From Bondarzewia mesenterica (taxonomy: Eukaryota > Basidiomycota > Agaricomycetes > Russulales > Bondarzewiaceae), in the NCBI GenBank assembly GCA_004802705.1, contig SGPL01000337.1, forward strand, positions 5,456 to 37,653: DNA of 32,198 nt, written 5' to 3'. The position numbers and the translations under genes were made by a program. The first letter of the stretch is position 1. Every line of letters starts with the position of its first letter. Of this stretch, positions 10,485 to 20,530 are shown piece by piece. The notes under the pieces were generated by a model. It made no database searches and was not told where the DNA came from. It saw only the letters and a list, made by a program, of their open reading frames with translations.

Positions 10485-12040
10485 TCACAATTCATGGACA
10501 GCATGCATCAGCACCAGAGGGGCGCTGGCGGACGGGCGAGTGAGGGGGAAAGCTTCGAGTCCCAAAGAAACGGAGAGGCCAGTGATGCCATGAGCGTGTA
10601 AATCCTTGGCAACGGTGGGATGAGGGCCTGGAGGTCTTACAATCTTCGACCAAAACACATCGAATAAAACCTGGACAGGAGAATCGCAGTTATCGCCAAA
10701 TGTCCACATACACTGACCCTCACCAGAAGATAGGTGTCACTATGTCACATCTACATATAGGCCGCCGTCTGTCGTGTTATCAGCAGCATCACCAAACCTC
10801 CGTTTTGATGCGGAGAGCGTTGTCCATACAAGCATCGGATCCTTGCTCACACTGTTTACGATAGCCGACACGCAAGACTTCCCGAAGTACCCTTTTTCAT
10901 GCACTTATTCGAAATGGCCACGTGCACTGCCAGCACAGGATGGATCGAAGGAGATCGAAGGTCCATCTCGACGACCGGATCGTCTCACTCCTCCGCATAC
11001 ACCCATCTGGACTCTTGCGTTATTCCTGTTAGAATGAAAGGAAATCAGTGTCACATCTTGATTCGTCAGGTCAGTGCTAGCGGTGGGTGGTACGACAACT
11101 CACCCAAGCATCTTCTGCAGATCGCGACGTTGTTTCATCACCGTGCCATCAATCACAAGCTAATCCGACTTGCACAATGTAGCGCGCGAGTAGTTTTCTG
11201 AAAATGTTAATTGTGTGCTCCCGTGCCTTAGCAGAAACCGATCTGACCGATCATTGAAATACCTCTGACTGGCATCAGAGCGTCCACATACCACGGAAGA
11301 ATCAAGTGATAAACGTATAGGATAGGATCACCTCTTCTTTCCTGTGCGGTGTTGTCCCATATGTTCGAGTTGGGGACCGGGAGGGTCCGAGCAGTCTTCC
11401 GTTGCATCACAATCATGACACAACGGCTCCATCTGTTAGTTAGCGCGCAGTGCATGCGCCGGAGGGCAAACGATACGCCGTTCTTATCCTTGTGATAACC
11501 CAGGACAGGATTCGCTTCCCATGGTCAGCTCGTCGTCTTAGATTATAGCGAGCAAGTTGGTAAGAAGTGATGACCGTAGAGGGCGCACCATGGCTGAAGA
11601 AGGTGCGAAGAAGCCATTGACAAGAGATCATGATGGACGAAAACAGCGTCACGAATCACAGGACGACCCACAGGTATCGCAAGTCCGTGTACTGCTTTAA
11701 TAGGTTTTGGGCGCCGGCGAAGAGTGTTTGAGCTCACGCGCCAGGGCCTCGGCCTGCTCGGTGTGCCCTGAGTCACTTGCGGTGACTATGCTCGAACTTG
11801 AAGCTCCGCGACGACACCCTCTGGCCGCAGCATTTGGATCAGTCGCAGTGTACTTCCATACTATGATAATGGCAGCATCTATCTGATGGTGATAATTTCC
11901 TTCTACCGTTAGCCACTTGATTCTGGCCAAACAGTGGTTCCGGACTTAACAGAAAGCGCGCGTCTTTTTGAAGCACACGAAGGGATGCATGTGTGCAACA
12001 TGTGTGCGAGGTTACGGTATGTCCCCGTCCCGTGAACAAG
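10485..12040 (-). other. Exon-like minus-strand fragments, unrecognised
   Basis: Several minus-strand pieces look protein-like and some end at good splice donors, but they do not join into a frame I can defend. Examples are DNCDSPVQVLFDVFWSKIV (about 10640-10695), VIDGTVMKQRRDLQKMLG followed by GTGAGT (about 11095-11150), WSRCVMIVMQRKTARTLPV (about 11370-11430), and a fragment ending HSSPAPKTY with a stop at 11697. Stops interrupt the interval in every frame. This may be a decayed gene, or an intact one with many short exons that I failed to assemble. No family is recognised. Confidence 0.25.
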
Positions 12041-12136
12041 GCGAGTCTACATTACTAGTCATCCTTCCAGGCCTCAAAATATATGTTTTTGACTGAGGTA
12101 CTTACGCTCGACAATACCACTTCAACCGCTCACCCA

Positions 12137-13936
12137 ATGGACTCCCAATCGGACAAACCGTCTGATACGACATCCCAAGGACTCGGAGGGACCTCCTCTT
12201 GAAGAAGTGGCGGGACGCGGAGTAGCCGACGCAGCATTCACACCTGGTCGACTCTCATTGGCGGGTGCGAACCTCCCTCGCGTCGAATCTAGTTGACTGA
12301 CCTCTCTTGCAGCTTGCTGGTCACCACGGCCACGTTCGGCTATTCCAGTTCGTTCGGTGTCTACCAGGACATCTGCACTCGGTCTCATGCAGCATCCGCC
12401 ACGAGGATCAGCTGGATCGGCTGGACACAACTCTTCTTCCTCCCCGCCATGGGCCTGGAAAACTTCTTGACTTAGGGTACTTCCGCCAAACCATTTTCAT
12501 TGGCTCTCTTTTTCATATGTCTTCTCGTTCGTACCCTTTCAGCGCTGTCGTGCACGACTTCGTTTCTGCCACTGACAAATTCTGTCACTCCAACCTTTTC
12601 AGGTTTTCCTCGCTCACCCAGATAAATGCTATCAAGTATATCTATCTCAAGGCATGGGCATGGGCGCCGGTCATCTACACGTCCCGGCTGTGGCCATCCA
12701 AGCTCATCATTGGCATGCTCGTCGCGCTTTCGCTATGGCGTCGTAGTCACCGTTACCTGCTCTAGTTCGCATCTATGGCGTATTACCGACTTCGCCTTGC
12801 TTTGATAGGCTCCTCCATAGGCGGCATCATATTCCCAATCATGCTCAATCAGCTCTTCAAAGGCTCGACAGGCTTCGTGCCTCCGCCTTCGTGGTTCTCG
12901 GCTTGCTGGTGCTCGCTAACTTCCTTATGACTCCTAACCCCGCTGTGCATGCACAGGACCGCCCCAAACCAAACATCAAGGTCGTCTTGACGGATGCACC
13001 GTATTTGATTGCCACGTTTGCGTGAGTATTCTTTCAATAAAATCCAAATAATGGTTTCACTGACTACCTTTCCTAGCGTCTTCTTGATTGATTGGGGCAT
13101 CTCCTTCCCCTGTGCGGTCTGCTCTTGTTCTTCGGGATCCAAAGCTAACGTCCGTAACAGACTTCTACCTCCAGCTCTTCGCTATTCTTCATGGAGTGGA
13201 CTCGAATATAGCATTGTACTCTGTACGTCTCACTTCTTCAAACTTGATCATAATATGCTGATACACACCTCTCGTCTTTCGCCAGTATAGCTGGCAATTA
13301 TCAATGCATCATCTATGCCTGGAAGAATTCTACCCAACATGTTAGCGGACTCTTTCGGTCCTTTCAATGCAGTGATATCTTGCGTCGTTGTTTGTGCTGC
13401 TCTGTTATTTCCCATGATTGGGATCAAAACGATTGGCACCACAATTGTCTTCGCAATTCTGTACGGCTTCGTTTCTGGTGCATGTGGGTATCGTTCCTCG
13501 CTTTTTTTTTTTGTTGTTGACGCCGCTTAGGACAAACTTTCCACCTATGACTAGTCTTGTCCTTGTGAGCACCTGCCATTGCAAGTCTCTCTCATGATCC
13601 CAACGAAGTTGGGTGAGTACAATTCCCTGCCAAGTCCCGAGCGCGCTTGAAGCGTTGACACTGTTATTTAATCAGAATACGCTTCGGTATCGCCTTTTTC
13701 CTGACGGCCTTCGGTGCTCTCACGGGAACGCCCATCAACGGTACTCTTCTTGGTACAGACTTTCCCTGGTCCAAAGCCATCGTATTCAGTGGGGTGCGTT
13801 CTTCTTCGCCATCACTGAGTCTCTTCTCCTGTGGTCTAATGAGTGGCGCTACCAGGTCGCGGTGGTCGCCGGAGTTCTTGGCCTCATTATCACACGCCAA
13901 TTGCTGGTGAAGCGGAAGGGCACACAGTTAGTCTGA
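12137..13936 (+). pseudogene. MCH-type MFS monocarboxylate transporter, decayed (copy 1)
   Basis: The translated pieces follow fungal monocarboxylate-porter homologues of the major facilitator superfamily in order. They are TTATFGYSSSFGVYQD and ISWIGWTQLFFLPAMGL (12315-12455), GYFRQTIFIGSL, GSSIGGIIFPIMLNQLFKG (12810-12862), PNPAVHAQDRPKPNIKVVL, FYLQLFAILHGVDSNIA, MPGRILPNMLADSFGPFNA (13317-13374), AFFLTAFGALTGTP and LVKRKGTQ at the end. The frame is broken repeatedly. There is a stop soon after the first ATG (TGA at 12200-12202), a shift after AMGL near 12450, a lost base turning the AMG/VVVT region into a TAG near 12742, and another shift near 12865. Some introns (for example GTGAGT at 13021) survive. 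It is the left end of a duplicated block. Confidence 0.9.
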
Positions 13937-14529
13937 GCATGTGAAAGGTTCCTGCAGGCGGATGCTATCTTCCAATCATAGTGGTCTCTACCTTCATAAA
14001 TCTTCTTGTACTTAAATGCATTACGTATGACGGTGCTATCGCGCTCTGCAACTCATGCCATGGCTTCCAGTTCTGAGCGGTCAATCTGAATTTGCCCCAA
14101 ACCCGATATATCCTGCCCCGTTCCAACACTCGGGTTCCGTGGGTGAGACCTCACAGAGTAGAGAGCAGAGTCCGAAATTCAATTCGTACATAGTCTAGTC
14201 GACTCTACTTGGCCTTTCGAAAGTCGGCCTTCGTACAGCACGTGAATGTGGACTATCGGCTGTCCTCTGGCGATCTGTCTTGCTTGCTTCTCAGTCGACC
14301 ACCCTAGTCACATATAACTATACGATGCGATTCCACATAGGTACCTCCGAGTCTTTGCAGAGTAGCATATAAAGAAATTGCAAAGCAAACCAAGCCAGTA
14401 CAGTTCAACAAACAACGGTAACGTTCACAAACCATAATGATACTAGCTCGGCAGCAGCGCTCAACTCCCTGCTTCAAGAATGACAGTTATTTACACAGCC
14501 TACATCGTGTTTCAGAATCAGACGCTGCT
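13937..14529. other. Intergenic between convergent genes
   Basis: This is 3' flanking DNA of the transporter pseudogene and the DUF6534 gene. It is conserved in the second copy (26201-26849). No gene is seen. Confidence 0.5.
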
Positions 14530-16835
14530 TCATACTGCACTCACTCGGCATGAACAACTCACCAGATAATGATCGGAATGATCAGAATGGTCAGAATGAG
14601 CCAAGGCTTTGCGGGCCCCGCCAAATTCGGACAGCACCAATGTCTCCATCCCGGACGAACCTGCATGCTTGAAGTCAACGTTTGCCGGCCTCTGATCTTC
14701 GTTGTTATCGGGCACACGAGACGGTACGCCCGAGGTGCGGGAACGATCGCTCGCAAAGTGGATGGTACTGGCGCGGACTCGAGACGACGAATCGTACACT
14801 GTGTCGCCGCTGCCCAAACCGCGTAGATGCGACCGCGAATTCAACGTCGCCAAGAAGCTATTGACATAGACTACGAGGTGATATTAGACAGCATGACTTC
14901 GTAAGGAGGACAAAGCCCTACGATGTACGCTGACGAATTCAATGACCATAGCCCAGATGGACTCCGGACGGATGATAAGCTGAAAACAGTTGTCAGAGGC
15001 ATGCCTAGACAAAGAGTGGCGCAAGCGATGCAGTCTATACGCACGATAATTGTTTGGATGATGACGACAACCCTGTGGCAATGTTTCCAAATTCCAAATT
15101 AGATCCGTACAGATCATTTGCAGAGCCGCGGACTTACGTGGTCAGCACGAATCTGTTCACGGCGTAGATGATGAGCGTGTTGACAAGCTTTATGGACCTG
15201 GGGCAAGATTTGAGCACTAGCACTTCAAGAGATGAGTGCTAAATCAAATGATAGCTCGCGCACCTTCCAAAGCCAGTGCGAGCATCGTACAGTTGCACAC
15301 ATAGTGTGACTGCGGTGACAGCATCCGAAACCACCCTGATGGAGAACAAGGGCACCATTGCTATGTACTAGTTTCCATGTCAATCACTTGCTTGCAGAGG
15401 GAGCGGAGGTAAACTGACTACGGCGTCCTTGAGCTTCGGGAGCTGCCACAGCCGGAACCTGTCAATTGACGGATGTGAGTGAGATGGAAGACGGTCGAGC
15501 AATGGAACTTCATACAGCTCAACACTGAGCACTGCGTGGCAAATACTGTTTGTCACAACACTGCAAAGGAAAAGGAAAAGGAAAAATCACGACGCACAAA
15601 TGCCGAAGACTATACAAAAACGAGTTTGTTCGCTACATCAGAATTTGCCTGCTGAGATAGGACACTAGTTCTCTCACCGACTTGGGCCAGTATCAAAAGT
15701 GTCTGTAAGTACAACAATCAGTTGTGGCCACAAAACACACACAAAGAGTAAGAGGTGGTTCTACGTACGAAAACCGCCACCAGCACCCATCGCCATGTCC
15801 GCTTTGTCACTGCAAGAGAAATATTGTTGCCATTGTTAGTAATGCTTGTGCCATACCAGCCGGAACTCACAGCAGTATATCGTTCTGGCGAAAAATCTAG
15901 AAGTTGCTATCAGATAAGCTCCTTCTGCATTCACATTTATGAGGAGTTTACTTGCATTTGGACAAAGAAGCAGACAACAACCTGTCGAACCATCGTCAGT
16001 GTCTGGATCAGTCTCGTTCGAAAAAAAGGACGGACGCCGACGCAGGTAGCAGCCTAAATCAGGGCAGCGTAAGTAACAGCATTCAGATTGAAAATGGGGT
16101 CGTGAATAAGACGTACATAGACCGACCTAAAGAACAAGGAAGGAGATGTAAGCGAGAAATCAGAGATTTAAAGGCGCAAATACAGACCATTCGCCGTCTA
16201 TCAGTGACATAGGATTCGTGTAACTGAGCACCTGTTAAAAGGATGAGCTTGACTGGGTTGTACTGAGAACAGAAAGCTTAACAGACGAGAAAATGGTATA
16301 CGGTGTGGCATACTGTGGAGTTCTGCGTCAGATCCACATTCTAAAAAATCAAAATGGAAATAGGTATGCGCACCAAAAACTGCATGTGTCGTTCCCAGCG
16401 CCCTATTTGAGAGATCCCTTCATACAGCAACCATGGTAGACTCGGACAAATGAGCGTACCACACTATGAAGACCTATTGCGCAAGATAGTGAACTTGCGA
16501 ACGCTAGGTGAATAAGACCGCATTTGCTCACCAATGCCTTCATCTCAATCCTGTCATCACCGTACCTCAGGAAGTATAAATACGCCTGCAATAAGTCCGA
16601 ATCAGTCCCGGATTAAGCTGAGATTGCTCATCACATGGCGGACCTGCAGCACGGATAATCCATAAAGCACTAGCGTGACCATGCAGCAAACGAGCGATCC
16701 CCCTACTTAACTGATTAGAAGAGAGTTCACCTTCACCATCCAACGCACTCATGGCCTGGCAGACGCACCATAAGTCTGCTCGTACAAGGCCTGCGAGACA
16801 GGGGTTATGCGATCGGGAAGGAGGGCCGTTGACAT
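14530..16835 (-). CDS. DUF6534-type seven-helix membrane protein (copy 1)
   Basis: Starting at ATG 16835, early exons join in frame: 16835-16769 (MSTALLPDRITPVSQALYEQ and two more residues), 16702-16644 (GGSLVCCMVTLVLYGLSVLQ), 16585-16532 (AYLYFLRYGDDRIEMKAL), 16473-16432 (VFIVWYAHLSESTM) and from 16322 (NSTVCHTVYHFL). Later exon-like pieces are VVVCFFVQMQ (about 15960), VTKRTWRWVLVAVF, RVVSDAVTAVTLCVQLYDAR followed by TGFGR, SIKLVNTLIIYAVNRFVLTT (about 15190-15135) and LLATLNSRSHLRG (about 14860-14820), then a polar tail. This order matches basidiomycete DUF6534 proteins, predicted plasma-membrane proteins of unknown function. A TAA after HFLVC would be removed only by a very short intron, so integrity is not certain. 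The last exon may end at the donor following SDHSDHYL rather than at 14530. Confidence 0.72.
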
Positions 16836-17382
16836 GATCGCGAGGGACGTGAAGGGTTAGTAGTGACTGAAGATGAGCACTGGATGCTTGAAGCCCACAG
16901 GGATTATATGATAGGGAAGTCTGTGTGACCCTAGCCACTCTGACATCAGGAGCAACTGGGACTGCCTCCCTCCGCCTCCTTCTGGTGCTCGTGATGAGAT
17001 GAAATCAATTCTGATGGAAGGAAGCACACACGAGAGCCTGATCAACGCCCACCACCTGACAGAGCAGAGGGGAGTTGCGAACACACGGCGACGAATGGGT
17101 GGCCAAGCAAGACGAGTGAGAGCACCACAGCGCTCCGACATCATGATCGCGGGCGCCATGGTGACTGGTGATATTTGGCTCCGCGAGTTCAAAGCTGTCA
17201 GGTGTGAGCCGAGAGAATGAATGTACATTATGGCTAATACAACCAGTCAAGTGGCCAGTCCTTGATGCAACATGTTCATGAAATAGTTTCCTAGAGCAGA
17301 TATCGATAACCTTGTCAACCTCAATATAATACATACATACATACATACATATTTACCGCATGGTGAAGCCTCTGAGATACTA
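16836..17382. other. Upstream region of DUF6534 copy 1
   Basis: The region is conserved with 29158-29745 up to about 17368. It contains a CATA microsatellite at about 17330-17350; the second copy has an AT repeat at the equivalent place (29711-29722). No other gene is seen. Confidence 0.5.
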
Positions 17383-17500
17383 GAGAGTTTTAGCAACACC
17401 TTCCAAAGCAGGAGACGCTGTGGAGCATGCGCACAGGGCCAAATCTGCTTCAGATCTTAAGTTCAGAGAATGGTGCGAAAACTCTCTACTGGAAGAAAGG
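17383..17500 (+). repeat. Repeat R1, copy upstream of the P450
   Basis: Shared words in order with 22354-22470 are gcaacacct, cgctgtgga, cacagggccaaatctgcttc, gttgaga/gttcaga and gcgaaaactctc/gcgagaactctc. It lies about 500-610 bp upstream of the P450 start. The other copy lies 60-180 bp upstream of the hydrolase start. Confidence 0.8.
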
Positions 17501-17644
17501 AATGATAATGCTCCACTGGCCGTTCTTCTCCTCGGACTGCGCGCAGTTGCGAGACACCCCTGGTATGGAATCATAATAGCTCGGCGCTGCCGGGTGCCAG
17601 GTTGGAATAGAAGTTCAGGGAAGATAAGGAGGGGCGTGTGCGAG

Positions 17645-17917
17645 TGCGAGTCCTCTGTCAATTGACAATGCCTAAGAGCGCTTAGCGAGATGTAGACTGC
17701 TTGATGTCGTGCGAGAGATCCACCACAGTTTCGCCGATGCGAAACTCTCTTTCAAAATTGGAGAGTAGATAGAGGCCATATACCTGATCTTGAGGCGGAA
17801 GAGTGATAGGAACGAAGGACAGTGGCCACTTGGCCGCCATTGCGCCGCGGCGGTGCCATGCACGCGAATTCCCGATGACGAAGCGTGACAGAGTCTAAGA
17901 GAGTCTAAGCTGGTATC
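17645..17917 (+). repeat. Inverted repeat R2, left arm
   Basis: The reverse complement of 31331-31610 aligns here over about 275 bp. The best block is gcgagtcctctgtcaattga, then caatgcc and taagagcgcttagcg. Further matches are gtgcgagaga, catatacctgatct, gcgtgacag and aagctggtatc. It covers the proximal upstream region of the P450 gene and ends just before its TATA-like box. Confidence 0.85.
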
Positions 17918-17930
17918 TACTTTATTTAAG
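17890..17930 (+). promoter_or_regulatory. P450 core promoter: tandem decamer plus TATA-like box
   Basis: Two perfect tandem copies of agagtctaag (17890-17909) precede tttatttaag (17921-17930), which lies about 66 bp upstream of the P450 ATG. The inverted R2 copy has only one decamer-like unit (gagtccaag). Confidence 0.4.
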
Positions 17931-17995
17931 CTCCTATACCTGTTGGCAACCATGATGAACACACAAGTCCATCTTTACCAGGTTCTCCGCCCACC

Positions 17996-20530
17996 ATGAA
18001 TGACAACATCTCTCCTCTCCTCGCCGCCGGCCTCATCGGTCTTTCAGCTTTCCTTTACAGTCGACTGGGCAAGAAGCGCGCCCCCGCTCCACTCCCTCCT
18101 GGCCCGAAAGGTCTCCCTCTCCTCGCCAATATCGCAGATCTACCTCAATTCCAGCCGTGGGTGACCTTCGCAAAATGGGGCGAGACCTATGGTGCGCATG
18201 TCCATCGCTCTCTCCCCCTCCTGCACTCACCGCTCTCCAATTGCCAATCCGAATTGCACACAGGCGGAATCGTGCACGTCAGCGCGCTCGGGAAATCCAT
18301 CATAGTCCTCAACGACGCCCAATACGCGATCGACATGCTCGACAAGAAGAGTCGCCTCTACAGCGACCGCCCGACGCTGGTCATGGCCGGTCGCCTCGTT
18401 GGCTGGGACGAGGGCCCCGCGCTCATTCCCTTCTGCAACACCTGGAGCGAGTACCGTCGACTGTTCGCGCATTTCATGGGCACGCGGTCCAAGATTGACG
18501 CATTCGTCGACGTGCTTGAGGAGGAGACACATGCTTATCTGAGGCGGATTCTGGCAGATCCGGGGGCCTGGGTCAAGCATAGTCACAAGTGCGTATCCTC
18601 GCCGCTTTATTTCCCGTCGCAATTGATGGACGGTGATGCAGATTGGCGGGTGCAATTGTGTTGACGCTGGCGTATGGCTACAAGGCGACGGACGAGGACG
18701 ATCGATTGGTGAACCTCGTAAACGAAGCGATGGACCAGTTCTCCGAGACCACCGCGACTAACGCATTCGCGGTTGACATCTTTCCTATCCGTGAGTCCCA
18801 CCCATCGCGCCCTTGCTTACAATTGTTGCTTCATATCCATCCATATCCAGTCCGCTACGTACCCGAATGGTTCCCCGGTGCCGCCTGGAAGAAGAAGGTG
18901 GCCAAGTACAGAACGACTTTACAAGACATGCTAAACTTGCCGTACGACTGGGTGAAGCAGCAAATGGTGAGACTCACTTGGGCTCATGGGCCCGCTTGCT
19001 CGATGCTAATGCTGCTGCACAGGCAGCAGGAACCGCACGACCCTGTTTTATCTCCAACTACCTTGGAAATAAACAAGTCACCCCCGAAGAAGAACACATT
19101 CTCAAATGGGCCGCAGCAGGCATATACAGCGGTCCGTCTGTCCGATACCTCCTCCTCTATCCAACCCGCTAACGCACTCTCTACCTACCCAGGCGGTGCC
19201 GATACGGTTCGCCATTCGCTCGCCTTCATTCGTCGAATGCTAATATATGTGATGGGATGGTAGACGGTGGCCGGGATTGAATCCTTCTTCCTTGCCATGA
19301 CCTTCCACACCTCCGAGCAACAAAAAGCCCAAGCTGAGCTAGGTGCCGTGATTGGGACTGACCGCCTGCCCACCCTCGCCGACCGCGCGCGCTTGCCGTA
19401 TTTCGAGGCACTCTTCACTGAGGTCCTTCGCACGTACACCTTTGGGCCTATCGGTCCGTCCTTCCTCCCCCATCTCGATTTCCGTCGTACTTCATCACAT
19501 AACTTCTCCCTTCTCCCTTCTTTCAACTTCCTCGCCTGCGAGCAGGAGCTTACGGACTATTGCATACTCACAGGTCTTCCGCATGTGGTCCAGGAAGACG
19601 ACGTCCACAACGGGTATTTCATCCCTAAAGGCTCCACCATCATCACCAATATCTGGTCTGTCCACCCGTCCGCTACCGTGTGATCAAAGCGCCAGCAGAG
19701 CTAACGGCTTTTTGTTTCCATTGTTTTGCCTGTACCGTTCTTTATTTGCCATCATTCGCTTGTCCGTGCGCTGCAGGCAATTCTTCAAAGACCCCACGAC
19801 GTACGCGGATCCCGAAGTCTTCTCCCCAGAACGTTTCATGGCCTCCGAAGGGCATGCCAAAGAGAGAGATCCACGGGAGTACCTGTTTGGCTTTGGGCGC
19901 CGGTGCGTCTCCCTTCTCCTTTCACCAGCCGATCCATGTTGATACGCTGCCTTGCTGGCTTGACGCGTACCGTCTGTCTATCTGCTTCCTTCCCTTTTCC
20001 CCAGAATTTGTCCAGGTAAAGTTCTCATACGTGCTACTTACCAACCGCACAACCCTCTTGACTGTTGACGTTGTTGATATGGTAGGCATCCATCTCGCTG
20101 ATGCGTCGATGTGGCTCGCGTGCGCGTCGGTGCTGGCAGCGTTCGACATACGTCCGTACATGAAGGATGGTAAGCCTGTGCTTCCGTCTGGGAAGTACAT
20201 GGATGGGTCGATCAGGTGCGCCGTTCATTCTTTCCTGGGTCTTAAGCGTCCTCTCGTCACCGGCACTTTATATTCGCTTACCCCTTTTCCTTTTCACTTC
20301 CATCCGTCCCTTTCGCCCTTCGATTCTCCCTTCACTCTTCGCCTTTTTCATTCCTTTCCTTCGCTTTCGTCTTCATACTGAGAATAGACCTGAGATGTAC
20401 GTATTGATTGCTGATTTATTTGTTTTTTCATTTCGTCGTCATCGTCGCTAGCCATCCTGAACGGTTTGAATGCGTGATCATGCCGCGATTAGGAGCTGCG
20501 GCCGCAGAAGCGCTCCTCCGTGCTACGTGA
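17996..20530 (+). CDS. Cytochrome P450 monooxygenase (508 aa)
   Basis: Twelve exons join in frame to 508 aa: 17996-18191, 18264-18588, 18642-18790, 18851-18966, 19023-19131, 19193-19206, 19264-19453, 19574-19655, 19777-19902, 20005-20015, 20086-20215 and 20452-20530. Every intron is GT-AG. An N-terminal membrane anchor (about residues 5-22) is followed by the proline hinge PLPPGPKGLP. All P450 signatures are present: helix I GGADTT (299-304), ExxR as EVLR (356-359), PERF (411-414) and the haem loop FGFGRRICPG with Cys438. The style, including the HPERFEC C-terminus, resembles fungal O-methylsterigmatocystin-oxidoreductase-like P450s (CYP64-like), which hydroxylate secondary metabolites or xenobiotics at the ER with a CPR partner. 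The substrate cannot be read from sequence. Exons 6 (14 nt) and 10 (11 nt) are micro-exons carrying catalytic motifs. The start has a good ccaccATG context. Confidence 0.95.

Larger units (their letters stand above)
12570..17368 (+). repeat. Segmental duplication, left copy (D1)
   Basis: This block matches 24983-29745 in the same orientation over nearly its whole length, by eye at high but clearly imperfect identity. It contains most of the transporter pseudogene and the whole DUF6534 gene. The right boundary is sharp: both copies share ccgcatggtgaag and then diverge. The left boundary falls inside the transporter, so the right copy lacks the transporter's N-terminal part. Confidence 0.93.

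Noticed and set aside
12300..12475. Treating the transporter as an intact multi-exon gene
   Set aside because: The frame shifts after AMGL and again near 12742 and 12865 cannot be repaired with GT-AG introns at those points.
19267..19683. Reading the P450 region as several short separate genes
   Set aside because: The open frames are exons of one gene. Joined at GT-AG sites they give one 508-aa P450 with every signature motif.
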